DNA from: an uncultured Comamonas sp.
GTDB taxonomy: Bacteria; Pseudomonadota; Gammaproteobacteria; Burkholderiales; Burkholderiaceae_C
DNA: 64,000 bases
Direction: 5' to 3'
Assembly: GCA_902175065.1 (NCBI GenBank)
Contig: CABIIJ010000028.1
Location: forward strand, 1-64,000
Shown: piece by piece, positions 46,087-54,693 of the stretch
Layout: each line of letters opens with the position of its first letter
How positions within the stretch are numbered: the first letter of the stretch is position 1
Program-made: the position numbers and the translations under genes
The notes under the pieces: model-generated
Told to the model about the DNA's origin: nothing
Seen by the model: only the letters and a program-made list of their open reading frames with translations
Database searches by the model: none

Positions 46087-46839
46087 TCAATCGTCAAAAT
46101 CTTCAATCTTCCCGGCGTTTTCATCCTGCGCCTTGGGATCGCGCTGCTGCAGGTAGAAATCGCGGATCAGGCTGTAGCGGTCCAGGGCGATCGCATCCAC
46201 GGTGTCGGTGGTGTCGAGCAGGCTGGCCCGCTTGTCCGTCCAGCGCACCACGGTCAGGGTATTGCGATGCGATACCGGGTGCAATCCATCGAGCACATAG
46301 CCCTTCCAGTCGACCGGCAGGGCCACGGTGTCACGCAGCGTCGATGGCCCCCAGAAAGGCAGCACCAGGTACGGGCCGGGCTTGACGCCCCAACGTGCCA
46401 GGGTCAGGCCGAAATCCTGCTTCTCGCGGGGAATCTGCGCCTCGGTGGCGATGTCGAGCACGCCGCCCAGGCCGAACACGGTGTTGGTGGTAAAGCGCAC
46501 CATGTGGTTGTAGGCTTTTTCGCCCTGGCCTTGCAGCAGGTGGTTGACCATCGACCACAGGTCGCCGATGTTGCCGAAGAAGTTGGTCACTCCCGTGCGC
46601 ACCGGCTGGGGCGTGACGGTTTTGTAGGCCGTCGCCACGGGCTTGAACACCGCCGTATCCACCTTGTCGTTGAACGTCGTCATGGAGCGGTTGTAGCTTT
46701 CCCACGGGTCCTGCGGGTGCGCTGCATGGCCCTCGGGCACGGCGGCGCAGCCGGCCAGGGCCAGGCAGCCGCCGACGATGCAGGCTGCTGCGGCTGTACG
46801 GGGCTGGAAGGAAAAGGAAATCATTTTTCTGGACATCAT
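46087..46839 (-). CDS. mlaA: Outer-membrane lipoprotein MlaA (VacJ)
   Basis: A 250-residue lipoprotein with lipobox CLALAGCAAVPEG and the family core DPWESYNRSMTTFNDKVDTA, RTGVTNFFGNIGDLWSMVNH, FGLTLARWGVKPGPYLVLPF and FWGPSTLRDTVALPVD. MlaA removes phospholipids from the outer leaflet of the outer membrane. The start at 46839 has GAGG six nt upstream. In E. coli mlaA is unlinked; here it lies in the operon, as in other betaproteobacteria. Confidence 0.95.
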   Translation of the reverse strand: MMSRKMISFSFQPRTAAAACIVGGCLALAGCAAVPEGHAAHPQDPWESYNRSMTTFNDKVDTAVFKPVATAYKTVTPQPVRTGVTNFFGNIGDLWSMVNHLLQGQGEKAYNHMVRFTTNTVFGLGGVLDIATEAQIPREKQDFGLTLARWGVKPGPYLVLPFWGPSTLRDTVALPVDWKGYVLDGLHPVSHRNTLTVVRWTDKRASLLDTTDTVDAIALDRYSLIRDFYLQQRDPKAQDENAGKIEDFDD

Positions 46840-46865
46840 GTGAACCTCGGTCGGGTGCATCCACC

Positions 46866-47336
46866 TCACTGGGACGTGCCGCCCTCTTGTGCCTTGCCGT
46901 AGAGAAACTGGCCGATCAGATTTTCCAACACCACGGCCGATTGCGTCGCCGTGATGCGATCCCCCTGGGCCAGGTTGCCCTCCTCGGCCCCGGCCTCGAT
47001 ACCGATGTACTGGTCGCCCAGCAGGCCGCTGGTCAGGATTTTCAAGGAGCTGTCCTTGGGAAAGGCGTAGCGTTTTTCCAGGGACAAATGAACGGTCGCC
47101 TGGTAGGTCTGGTCGTCAAACGCAATGCTTTCGACCCGGCCCACGACCACACCGGCGCTCTTGACTGCCGCCTTGGGCTTGAGGCCGCCGATGTTGTCGA
47201 AGCGGGCCGTGACCTGGTAGGTCTGCTCGAAATTCAGACTGAGCAGGTTGGCCGATTGCAGCGCCAGAAAGGCCAGCGCCAGGCCGCCGATCAAAACGAA
47301 CAGCCCCACCCATACGTCGTTTTTTGAACTTTGCAT
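46866..47336 (-). CDS. mlaD: MCE-domain protein MlaD
   Basis: A 156-residue protein with one N-terminal membrane helix (VWVGLFVLIGGLALAFLALQ) and one MCE domain (YQVTARFDNIGGLKPKAAVK, SAGVVVGRVESIAFD, LTSGLLGDQYIGIEAG). MlaD hexamers hold lipids at the periplasmic face of the MlaFE transporter. It lies 11 nt after mlaE. Confidence 0.95.
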   Translation of the reverse strand: MQSSKNDVWVGLFVLIGGLALAFLALQSANLLSLNFEQTYQVTARFDNIGGLKPKAAVKSAGVVVGRVESIAFDDQTYQATVHLSLEKRYAFPKDSSLKILTSGLLGDQYIGIEAGAEEGNLAQGDRITATQSAVVLENLIGQFLYGKAQEGGTSQ

Positions 47337-47347
47337 GTGTTGATTCC

Positions 47348-48124
47348 TTAAATGCTGAACATGGACGCGGTGAGAAGAAAGTCCAGCCCCAGTACGGTGA
47401 GCGAGGCCACCACCACGGTGCGCGTCGTGGCGCGGGAGACGCCTTCGGGCGTGGGCTTGGCGCTATAGCCCTGGTAGAGGGCGATGAAGCTCACGGCCAC
47501 GCCGAACACCAGGCTTTTGAGCACGCCGTTGGCCAGGTCGTACCACCAGTCGACACCGCCTTGCATCTGTCCCCAGAACGCGCCGCCATCCACGCCGATC
47601 AGCAACACGCCCACCACCCAGCCGCCGATCACGCCCACGGCGCTGAACACCGCCGCCAGCAGCGGCATGGTGATGACCCCGGCCCAGAAGCGCGGGGCCA
47701 GAATCCGGCGCACCGGGCTGACGGCCATCATTTCCATCGCCGTGAGCTGTTCCCCGGCCTTCATCAGGCCGATCTCCGCCGTCAGGGCCGTACCGGCGCG
47801 GCCCGCAAACAGCAGCGCCGTGACCACCGGCCCCAGCTCGCGCAGCAGCGACAGCGCCACCAGCAGGCCCAGGGCCTCGGCCGAACCATAGCGCTGCAAG
47901 GTGTAGTAGCCCTGCAGGCCCAGCACGAAACCGACGAACAGCCCCGACACGCCGATGATGGCCAGCGAGTAATTGCCCAGGAAATGGATTTGCTCGCCCA
48001 CCAGGCGAAAACGCCCCAGGCAGGCCGGAAGCAGGCCCAGCAATTGCACGAACAGCCGCGCGGCGCGGCCCAGAGCGGCCAGTTGCGCCCGGGTGCCGCG
48101 CCCCAGTGCTGCCAGCAGGTTCAT
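47348..48124 (-). CDS. mlaE: Phospholipid transport permease MlaE
   Basis: A 258-residue permease with the MlaE/TGD1 family signature: SGLFVGFVLGLQGYYTLQRY, LLRELGPVVTALLFAGRAGT, ALTAEIGLMKAGEQLTAMEM, VIGGWVVGVLLIGVD. It pairs with MlaF as the inner-membrane lipid transporter. Start and mlaF stop overlap in ATGA at 48121-48124. Confidence 0.95.
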   Translation of the reverse strand: MNLLAALGRGTRAQLAALGRAARLFVQLLGLLPACLGRFRLVGEQIHFLGNYSLAIIGVSGLFVGFVLGLQGYYTLQRYGSAEALGLLVALSLLRELGPVVTALLFAGRAGTALTAEIGLMKAGEQLTAMEMMAVSPVRRILAPRFWAGVITMPLLAAVFSAVGVIGGWVVGVLLIGVDGGAFWGQMQGGVDWWYDLANGVLKSLVFGVAVSFIALYQGYSAKPTPEGVSRATTRTVVVASLTVLGLDFLLTASMFSI

Positions 48125-48930
48125 GGCGCACCTCCGAAGTCCTGCGCCAGACTGGGCGCAGGGTAGTGAAACGGCACCGGCCCCTGCGGGCGGGCGTGGA
48201 CGAACTGCTGCACCAGCGGATCGGGGTTGTCCATGACCTCTTGCGGCGTGCCTTGGGCGGCAACGCCGCCCGCGCCCAGGATGATGACCTGGTCGGCGAC
48301 ATGGAAGGTTTCCTGCACGTCGTGCGACACCACGATGCTGGTCAGCCCCAGGGTGTCGTTCAGAGTGCGGATCAGGCGGGCCGAGGTGCCCAAGGAGATA
48401 GGGTCGAGTCCGGCAAACGGCTCGTCGTACATGATGAGTTCGGGGTCGAGGGCGATCGCCCGCGCCAGCGCCACGCGCCGCGCCATGCCGCCGGAGACTT
48501 CGCCGGGCATCAGATCGCGTGCGCCGCGCAGGCCGACGGCGTGCAGCTTCATCAGCACGATGTCGCGCACCAGCGCTTCGGGCAGGTCGGTGTGCTCGCG
48601 CAGCGGAAAGGCCACGTTGTCCAGCACGTTCATGTCGGTAAACAGGGCGCCGAACTGGAACAGCATCCCCATGCGCCGGCGCATGGCGTACAGCGCAGCC
48701 GTGTCCATCTGCCCGACATCCTGCCCGTCGAACAGCACCCGGCCCTGCTGCGCCCGGTTCTGCCCGCCGATCAGGCGCAGCACCGTGGTCTTGCCGCCGC
48801 CGGAGGCGCCCATCAGCGCCGTCACCTTGCCCCGGGGCACGGTCAGCGAGAGGTCACGCAGCACCACCCGCTCACCGTAGCCAAAGGTGACGTTGTGCAG
48901 TTCGACCAGATTTGCAGATGCAGCAGACAT
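48121..48930 (-). CDS. mlaF: Phospholipid transport ATP-binding protein MlaF
   Basis: A 269-residue ABC ATPase with Walker A MGASGGGKTTVLRLIGG, signature VSGGMARRVALARAIALDPE, Walker B LIMYDEPFAGLDPISLG and H-loop TSIVVSHDVQETFHVADQ. It begins the mlaFEDACB series, which reads on toward the exporter, bolA, murA and his genes on the minus strand. Confidence 0.94.
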   Translation of the reverse strand: MSAASANLVELHNVTFGYGERVVLRDLSLTVPRGKVTALMGASGGGKTTVLRLIGGQNRAQQGRVLFDGQDVGQMDTAALYAMRRRMGMLFQFGALFTDMNVLDNVAFPLREHTDLPEALVRDIVLMKLHAVGLRGARDLMPGEVSGGMARRVALARAIALDPELIMYDEPFAGLDPISLGTSARLIRTLNDTLGLTSIVVSHDVQETFHVADQVIILGAGGVAAQGTPQEVMDNPDPLVQQFVHARPQGPVPFHYPAPSLAQDFGGAP

Positions 48931-48962
48931 AGGAGAAGAAAAGCGCTTCAGGAGCAGGAAGC

Positions 48963-49757
48963 TTACAAGGTGTTGTGCAGGAACGCCTTGGTGCGCTGCT
49001 GCTGCGGGTTGGCGAAGAAGTCCCTGGCCGGCGCCTGCTCGACGATTTCGCCCTTGTCCATGAAGATCACGCGGTTGGCCACGTCGCGGGCAAAACCCAT
49101 TTCGTGGGTGACGACCAGCATGGTCATGTGCTCCTGCGCCAGGGCACGCATGGTGCGCAGCACCTCGCCGGTCAGCTCGGGGTCGAGGGCCGAGGTCGGC
49201 TCGTCGAACAGCAGGATGTCCGGCCCCATGGCCAGCGCCCGGGCAATCGCCACGCGCTGCTTCTGCCCGCCCGAGAGGCGGTTCGGATAGGCATCGCGCT
49301 TGTCCAGCAGGCCGACTTTCTGCAGCAACTGCTCGGCCCGGGGCACGATGGCGGCGCGGGCCATTTTCTTCACCAGCATGGGCGCTTCGATGATGTTCTC
49401 CAGCACCGTCAGGTGCGGGAACAGGTTGAACGACTGGAACACCATGCCCATCTTGCGGCCGATGCTGCGGATTTGCGCCTCCGGCACATAGCGGGCCTGG
49501 CCGCTGGCGTCGTTCTCGACCAGCACCTCGCCTTCGACGGTGATCCTGCCGCTGTCGATGGTTTCCAGGTGGTTCAGGCAGCGCAAAAAGGTGCTCTTGC
49601 CCGAGCCGGAGGGACCGATGATGGCCACCACCTCGCCGCGCTGCAGCTCCAGCGAGATGCCGCGCAGCACGCTGGTGGCGCCAAAGCTTTTGTGGATGTG
49701 CTGGGCGCAGATCATGGCCTCGGGGGCCTGCACCGTTTCAGGCGTCAAAGCGGGCAT
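48963..49757 (-). CDS. Polar amino-acid ABC importer, ATP-binding protein
   Basis: A 264-residue GlnQ/HisP-type ATPase: Walker [18 protein letters not shown], the NHLE sequence typical of amino-acid importers, signature [20 protein letters not shown], Walker [21 protein letters not shown]. It overlaps the permease gene upstream by 20 nt. Substrate specificity is not evident. Confidence 0.92.
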   Translation of the reverse strand: MPALTPETVQAPEAMICAQHIHKSFGATSVLRGISLELQRGEVVAIIGPSGSGKSTFLRCLNHLETIDSGRITVEGEVLVENDASGQARYVPEAQIRSIGRKMGMVFQSFNLFPHLTVLENIIEAPMLVKKMARAAIVPRAEQLLQKVGLLDKRDAYPNRLSGGQKQRVAIARALAMGPDILLFDEPTSALDPELTGEVLRTMRALAQEHMTMLVVTHEMGFARDVANRVIFMDKGEIVEQAPARDFFANPQQQRTKAFLHNTL

Positions 49758-50391
49758 GGCGGCGCTCCAGGTATTGGAAGATCCAGGTCAGAATCAGCGT
49801 CATCCCCAGGTAGAAACAGCCGGCCACGATGAACGGCGTGAACGTGAAGTCGCGCTGCACCATGCCGCGTGCCACGCGCAGCAGGTCGTTCAGGGCCAGC
49901 ACGTAGATCAGGCTGGTGTCCTTGACCAGGGTGATGGTTTCGTTGCTCACCGGCGGCAGGATGCGCGTCCACATCTGCGGCAGGATGATGCGGCGCATGG
50001 TCTGGCCGTAGGTCAGGCCCAGCACCTTGGCCCCTTCGTACTGCCCCCGGTCGATGGACTGGATGCCGGCACGGAAGATTTCGGCAAAGTAGGCCGCGTA
50101 GTTCAGCGCAAAAGCCACCACCGCCGAGGGAAAGTCCGGCAGCCGCACGCCGATCACCGGCACGAAGGGCAGGGCAAAGTAGATGAACAGCAACTGCAGC
50201 ATCAGCGGCGTGCCGCGCATCAGCCAGATGTAGGCACCCACGGCAGCGCTCAGGCTGCGAAAGCGCGAGATGCGCACCAGCGCCAGCACCAGCCCCAGCG
50301 GGATGGACAGCAGCATGGTGATCACGAACAGCTTGAGCGTGACCTGCGCCCCACTCCACATGGGGCCCAGCAGAGAAATCACATATTCCAT
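49738..50391 (-). CDS. Polar amino-acid ABC importer, permease
   Basis: A protein of about 217 residues, HisM/GlnP type, with five helices and the EAA loop region ([43 protein letters not shown]). The start [12 protein letters not shown] at 50391 is chosen; the longer frame upstream crosses a terminator-like hairpin. It lies 145 nt after the solute-binding gene. Confidence 0.92.
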   Translation of the reverse strand: MEYVISLLGPMWSGAQVTLKLFVITMLLSIPLGLVLALVRISRFRSLSAAVGAYIWLMRGTPLMLQLLFIYFALPFVPVIGVRLPDFPSAVVAFALNYAAYFAEIFRAGIQSIDRGQYEGAKVLGLTYGQTMRRIILPQMWTRILPPVSNETITLVKDTSLIYVLALNDLLRVARGMVQRDFTFTPFIVAGCFYLGMTLILTWIFQYLERRHARFDA

Positions 50392-50432
50392 AAAGGTCTT
50401 GGCACGCCCGGGTGGCAAAGGAGCAGGCAACG

Positions 50433-50463
50433 AAAAAGCCGACAAGGCCAAGCCTTGCCGGCT
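50433..50463 (-). terminator. Hairpin between solute-binding and permease genes
   Basis: On the minus strand AGCCGGCAAGG, a 5-nt loop and CCTTGTCGGCT are followed by a T run, an intrinsic terminator shape (one stem mismatch). Being inside the importer operon, it would reduce permease and ATPase expression relative to the binding protein. Confidence 0.7.
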
Positions 50464-50536
50464 GCAGGGGGCGTAACCGCCGATTCTAGCAAGGCACTGC
50501 GGTCATGGCGCAATGCCCAGGGATGCCGCGTTACGG

Positions 50537-51346
50537 TTACTTGATGATGTCCTTGCCGAACCACTGCTCGGCAATCTTGGCGGCGGTGCCGTCCTGCTTC
50601 ATGCCGTTGATGGCTTCTTCCAGCTTGGCCAGCAGTTCGGCATCGTCCTTGCGCAGGCCCACGCCGTATTCCTCGGTGCCGAAGTTCTCGTCCAGCACGG
50701 CGTACAGCTCGGGCTTCTTGGCCACGTAGTAGCGGCCCACGACTTCATCGACCACCACGGCTTCCAGGCGGCCCGTGGTCAGGTCCATCAGCGCAGCCAC
50801 GTTGTCGCCAAAGGTTTTCAGCTCCTTGAAGGAGTTGAAAACGGCTTCTTCCTTCTTGATGGCGTCCACGGCGCTGGAGCCTTCCTGGGCGCCGACCACC
50901 TTGCCGGCCAGGTCAGCCTTGGTCTTGATCTCGGAATTGGCCGGCACCACGATGATCTGGTGGTTTTCCATGTAGGGCGCGGTAAAGGCGATGTTCTGCT
51001 TGCGCTCCTCGGTAATGGTCAGGCCGTTCCACAGGGCATCGACGCGCTTGCCGGAGAGTTCGGCTTCCTTGGCGCTCCAGTCGATGGGCTTGAACTCGAC
51101 TTCCAGGCCGGCACGCTGGGCGGCAGCGCGGGCCATGTCGACGTCGAAGCCGACCAGCTCATTCTTCTCGTCGCGGAAACCCATGGGCGGGAAGTTGTCG
51201 TCCAGGCCGACCACCAGCTTGGCGAGCGCTGCCGGGGCCGGAGCCGGGGCGGCGGCAGGGGCGCTGCTGGCAGCAGGTTCGGTTTTGCCGCAAGCGGCCA
51301 GCACAGCAGCCAGCGCCACCGAAGCGAGAAGAGTGCGTTTCTTCAT
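50537..51346 (-). CDS. Polar amino-acid ABC importer, solute-binding lipoprotein
   Basis: A 269-residue family 3 solute-binding protein. It has a lipoprotein signal (MKKRTLLASVALAAVLAACG), an Ala/Pro-rich linker, then the two-lobed binding domain (KLVVGLDDNFPPMGFRDEKN, ALWNGLTITEERKQNIAFTA, KVVGAQEGSSAVDAI). The start MKKRT at 51346 has an AGGAGA-like sequence upstream. First gene of the three-gene importer. Confidence 0.93.
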   Translation of the reverse strand: MKKRTLLASVALAAVLAACGKTEPAASSAPAAAPAPAPAALAKLVVGLDDNFPPMGFRDEKNELVGFDVDMARAAAQRAGLEVEFKPIDWSAKEAELSGKRVDALWNGLTITEERKQNIAFTAPYMENHQIIVVPANSEIKTKADLAGKVVGAQEGSSAVDAIKKEEAVFNSFKELKTFGDNVAALMDLTTGRLEAVVVDEVVGRYYVAKKPELYAVLDENFGTEEYGVGLRKDDAELLAKLEEAINGMKQDGTAAKIAEQWFGKDIIK

Positions 51347-51450
51347 CTGAAAAATCTCCTGGGAATAAATGGTCAATCCGCGATTGTGCCGGGAAACCCG
51401 GCGCTGCCCAAGACGGCAGCGGCACAATACGGCCCTCCTGCCCACACGCT

Positions 51451-52587
51451 ATGACCGACGCCCCCCGCCCTGCCTCCGACACTGCCACGCCTGCCATGGT
51501 GAGCCAGCACCCCTGCCCTGAATGCGGCGGCCACCTGGAGTGGAATCCCCAGGCGCAAAACCTGCGCTGCCCCTACTGCGGCACCACCGCCCCCTGGTCG
51601 CCCGGCGCTGCGCCGGACAGGCCCGACGCCATTGCCGAGCAAGACCTGCTGGAAGCCCTGCGCCACCCCGCCGGTGGCCGTGGCTGGGTGGCCGAGCGCT
51701 ACGAGGTGCAATGCGAAAACTGCCGGGCGATTTCCGTGTTCGATGCCCAGCGTACGGCGCAGCGCTGCGATTTCTGCGGCTCACCGGCCATCGTCGCGCA
51801 CGAAGGGGGCACAGAGGCCATCACGCCGCAAAGCATCCTGCCGTTCAAGGTCAGCGACGGCCAGATCCGCGACCGCATCCGCCAGTGGTACGGCAGCCGC
51901 TGGTTTGCGCCCAACCTGCTGAAAACGGCGGCGCTCACCGACACCCTGCACGGCATCTACCTGCCGTACTGGACGTTCGACGCCCACGCCAGCGCCCAGT
52001 GGCAGGCCGAAGCCGGCCACCACTACACCACCACCGAAAGCTACCGCGACAGCCACGGCAACCCGCAAACCCGCCAGGTGCAGCACACGCGCTGGGAGCG
52101 GGCCGCCGGCAGCGTGCAGCATTTTTTCGACGATGCCCTGGTGCCCGGCACCGTCGGGGTGCATACCGCCTTGCTGCGCCGGATCGAACCGTTTCCCACC
52201 ACCACCGACCTGCGGCCCTACAGCCCCGAATTTGTGCGCGGCTGGACGGTGGAGCGCTACCAGATCGACCTGGGCCAGGCCGCCAAGGTCAACGAGGGCG
52301 ACATGGATGCCGCCCTGCGCAGCCTGTGCATCCGGCAAATCCCGGGGGACACCTGGCGCAACCTCTCCATGCAGCGCCAGTACCGGGGGCGCACCTTCAA
52401 GCACGTGCTGGTGCCCGTCTGGCTGGTCAGCTACACCTACGGGGCCAAGGTCTACCAGATCGTCGCCAACGGCTACACCGGCACGCTGGCCGGGGAGCGG
52501 CCCTACAGCGGGGTGAAGATTGCCCTGGCCGTGCTGGCGGCGCTGCTGGTGCTGGCCCTCGTGCTGATCGTGGGGCAAGATGCCTGA
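51451..52587 (+). CDS. Zinc-ribbon protein with C-terminal membrane anchor
   Basis: A 378-residue protein with two zinc ribbons: CPECGGHLEW with CPYCGTT (residues 22-45) and CENCRAISVF with CDFCGSP (about 89-112). A long conserved middle (WYGSRWFAPNLLKTAALTDT, LHGIYLPYWTFDAHASAQW) follows, then one C-terminal helix (LAVLAALLVLALVLIVG). Such proteins are found widely in bacteria, sometimes mislabelled as helicase-like; the function is unknown. It is divergent from the amino-acid importer. A 268-bp repeat begins 8 nt after its stop. Confidence 0.82.
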   Translation: MTDAPRPASDTATPAMVSQHPCPECGGHLEWNPQAQNLRCPYCGTTAPWSPGAAPDRPDAIAEQDLLEALRHPAGGRGWVAERYEVQCENCRAISVFDAQRTAQRCDFCGSPAIVAHEGGTEAITPQSILPFKVSDGQIRDRIRQWYGSRWFAPNLLKTAALTDTLHGIYLPYWTFDAHASAQWQAEAGHHYTTTESYRDSHGNPQTRQVQHTRWERAAGSVQHFFDDALVPGTVGVHTALLRRIEPFPTTTDLRPYSPEFVRGWTVERYQIDLGQAAKVNEGDMDAALRSLCIRQIPGDTWRNLSMQRQYRGRTFKHVLVPVWLVSYTYGAKVYQIVANGYTGTLAGERPYSGVKIALAVLAALLVLALVLIVGQDA

Positions 52588-52594
52588 ATCACTA

Positions 52595-52862
52595 AGAACC
52601 TGTTCACGATCTTTTCATGGTGCCCGTTGCCCCGCCAAGGCGGCAGGTGCAAGGCGCAAACTGCAGACACCCTGGTGGGGCGGCGAGGATTTGCAACGCA
52701 GCAGATGCCGTCTTGGCGGGGCAACCCTTCGGGCAAGGCAGCAAAAAACCGCACTCGTCGTTGCGTACCTTGACCAGGCCACCAGCCTGGCCTGCGGCAC
52801 GCGCCTAGATTGCGGCTTTTTGCTGCCTTGCGGGCACCATGAAAAGATCGTGAACAGGTTCT
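52595..52862. repeat. 268-bp palindromic element, copy 2
   Basis: It begins AGAACCTGTTCACGATCTTT and ends AAGATCGTGAACAGGTTCT, inverted terminal repeats of about 30 bp. Inner pairs GCCCCGCCAAGGCGG / TTGGCGGGGCAA and GCAAGGCAGCAAAAA / TTTTTGCTGCCTTGC are preserved. It has the same orientation as copy 3 (55461-55728) and differs from it by only scattered substitutions. Confidence 0.92.
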
Positions 52863-52869
52863 AAAGCAA

Positions 52870-52947
52870 TAGCATTCACCACTGACCAATAAACGTTTTC
52901 ATGTATAAAACATCGTAAAAACGTTGATATTTCAGCGGTGAAAGCTA
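52870..52947. repeat. Palindromic dispersed element (78-bp family) upstream of ybeY
   Basis: The arms TAGCATTCACCACTGA (52870-52885) and TCAGCGGTGAAAGCTA (52932-52947) match at 14 of 16 positions when folded. The inner AACGTTTT / AAAACGTT pairing completes the hairpin. It begins 8 nt after the 268-bp element and lies upstream of ybeY, so between them the two repeats fill most of the 409-nt gap. Confidence 0.85.
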
Positions 52948-52996
52948 CCAATTTTCATTCTCCGCCACTTCATCGAGCAAAGGATCCGCATCCACC

Positions 52997-53461
52997 ATGG
53001 CATTGAACCAACTGAGCCTGTCGCTGCAATTTGGCCGGGACATCGACGACATCGCCCGCCACCGCGCCCTCCTGACCCGCAGCCGCGTGACGCGCTGGAT
53101 CCGCCACGCGCTGGCGCTGGATGCGCAGATCACCGTGCGCATCGTCGGCAGCAGCGAAGGCCGGCAGCTCAACCAGCAGTACCGCCACAAGGACTACGCC
53201 ACGAACGTGCTGACCTTCGACTACGCGCAGGAGCCGGTCGTCATGGCCGACCTGGTGCTGTGCGCCCCCGTCGTCGAACGCGAGGCGCAGGAGCAGAACA
53301 AGACGCTGGAAGAGCACTACGCCCACCTGCTGGTGCACGGCACCCTGCACGCCCAGGGCTGGGACCACGAAACCGGCGAGGAAGACGCGCAGGAGATGGA
53401 GGACTACGAAACCGCCATCCTGCGCGAAATGGGTTACGCCGATCCGTACGCCAAGGACTGA
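52997..53461 (+). CDS. ybeY: Endoribonuclease YbeY (16S rRNA maturation)
   Basis: A 154-residue single-strand RNase needed for 16S rRNA 3'-end processing and ribosome quality control. The zinc site is [18 protein letters not shown] (the HGxLHxxGxDH motif), and the substrate-channel strand [10 protein letters not shown] is conserved. It normally sits between phoH and lnt/corC; those genes are absent here. Confidence 0.94.
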   Translation: MALNQLSLSLQFGRDIDDIARHRALLTRSRVTRWIRHALALDAQITVRIVGSSEGRQLNQQYRHKDYATNVLTFDYAQEPVVMADLVLCAPVVEREAQEQNKTLEEHYAHLLVHGTLHAQGWDHETGEEDAQEMEDYETAILREMGYADPYAKD

Positions 53462-53508
53462 CCCCGGCGGCGTCTACACGCCCCGGCGTCAAAAGCGCCC
53501 GCTGCCCT

Positions 53509-53838
53509 TCACTGGGGGCAATACAGGCCGTACATGGTCTGGATGAGCTGGAGGATGCGGGCATCCTCCAGGCGATACCAGATGAACTTGCCCTCGCGCC
53601 GCGTCGCCACCACGCCCTCGCGGCGCAGAATGCCCAGCTGCTGCGACAAGGTTGGCTGGGTCACCCCTGTGAGCTGCTCCAGATCGCCCACGGTGCGCTC
53701 CTGCAAGGCCAACTGGCACAGCAGCAGCAGCCGATCGGCATTGCCCAGCAATTTCAGAATGACCACCACCTGGCTGGCGTGGCTGCGCATCACGTCCAGG
53801 TCAATCGGGGCAGCGGCGGGGGCAATCGGCGGTGTCAT
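53509..53838 (-). CDS. ArsR-family regulator, BigR/SqrR-like (dithiol sulfide sensor type)
   Basis: A 109-residue winged-helix repressor: LKLLGNADRLLLLCQLALQE, then TVGDLEQLTGVTQPTLSQQL and EGVVATRREGKFIWYRL. Two cysteines stand in the positions used by BigR/SqrR for a persulfide or disulfide switch: LLLC in the second helix and GLYC near the C-terminus. There is no ArsR CVCxC metal site. The ATG at 53838 is preferred over an upstream TTG. It is downstream of the DUF2892 gene on the same strand and near a TSUP transporter, which supports a sulfur role. Confidence 0.85.
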   Translation of the reverse strand: MTPPIAPAAAPIDLDVMRSHASQVVVILKLLGNADRLLLLCQLALQERTVGDLEQLTGVTQPTLSQQLGILRREGVVATRREGKFIWYRLEDARILQLIQTMYGLYCPQ

Positions 53839-53946
53839 GGTCACAGCAGTCAAAATTCAAAAGCTGCGTACCTTAAAGCACAATGAAAGCAAACAGGAAA
53901 TGCCAGACATTGTCTTTTGCCGGACACGCAGCCCGGATTGCCAAGT

Positions 53947-54141
53947 TTATTTCTGCTTGAGCGGGCAGGTGCTGATGCCCAGCAGTGTATACAGCGGGCA
54001 AAAGCGCATCAGCCCCGTGGCCAGTGGCACCACACCCAGCCAGCCCCACCAGCCGACCTGCCCGGTCGCGGCCAGCGAAAGCAGGACGATCCCCACCAGG
54101 ATACGCAAAACGCGGTCAACGCCGCCCATGTTGGCTTTCAT
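53947..54141 (-). CDS. DUF2892 small membrane protein (YgaP-like membrane domain)
   Basis: A 64-residue protein with two helices: MKANMGGVDRVLRILVGIVL, LLSLAATGQVGWWGWLGVVP, then LATGLMRFCPLYTLLGISTC. The FCPxYxLLGxSTC ending is typical of the DUF2892 domain that is fused to rhodanese in YgaP. It probably works in sulfur or thiol metabolism at the membrane. It is divergent from the AhpD-like gene. Confidence 0.88.
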   Translation of the reverse strand: MKANMGGVDRVLRILVGIVLLSLAATGQVGWWGWLGVVPLATGLMRFCPLYTLLGISTCPLKQK

Positions 54142-54247
54142 AACAGTGCTCCTTCAAACAAAACGCGCAAGATCACGCAAGCTGCAAGTTGGCATTATTA
54201 TATAAATACATAAATTATTTGTCCCGCAGTTTTTCCCAGGAGGATGT
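54142..54247. promoter_or_regulatory. AT-rich divergent control region of the sulfur module
   Basis: The gap between the divergent DUF2892 and AhpD-like genes holds a markedly AT-rich stretch (TATTATATAAATACATAAAT at about 54196-54216) in an otherwise GC-rich context. ArsR/BigR repressors bind AT-rich imperfect dyads that overlap promoters, so this is a likely site, although no clean palindrome can be drawn. Confidence 0.45.
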
Positions 54248-54601
54248 ATGAGCACCTTTGACCACGCCGATCTGACCCACAACATCGGCAACGCCCTCAA
54301 GAGCTTTCGCCAGTCGCAAAGCCAGGTCATGCAGAATTTTTACCAGCTGGCCCAGTCGTCGATGGCCGATGGCGTCATCGACGCCAAAACCAAGGAGCTG
54401 ATCGCCCTGGCCATCGGCGTGACACAGAAATGCTCCGGCTGCATCGGCTTTCACGTCCAGGCGCTGCACAAACTGGGCGCCACGCGGGCCGAACTGGACG
54501 AGATGCTGGGCATCTGCGTCTACATGGGCGGCGGCCCGGCCCTGATGTACTGCGCCGAGGCCATCGATGCCTGGGAAAAACTCGCGGTCAAAACAGCTTA
54601 A
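54248..54601 (+). CDS. Carboxymuconolactone decarboxylase / AhpD-like protein
   Basis: A 117-residue protein with the AhpD-type CxxC-x3-H site (QKCSGCIGFHVQALHKLGAT) near residue 60, the hallmark of thiol-disulfide peroxidase partners. An AGGAGG ribosome-binding site lies just before the ATG. It lies between the BigR-like pair and the TSUP transporter gene, so a part in sulfide or peroxide stress is likely. The CMD name reflects the fold; no decarboxylase role is implied. Confidence 0.9.
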   Translation: MSTFDHADLTHNIGNALKSFRQSQSQVMQNFYQLAQSSMADGVIDAKTKELIALAIGVTQKCSGCIGFHVQALHKLGATRAELDEMLGICVYMGGGPALMYCAEAIDAWEKLAVKTA

Positions 54602-54693
54602 CCGCCCACGGCGGCGCAGCCATGCCGCCCGGGCCGTGAATTCCTCCTAAGATCGCCCCCTGTTGCGAAATCACGAGGCAAGAGGGGGTTGGG

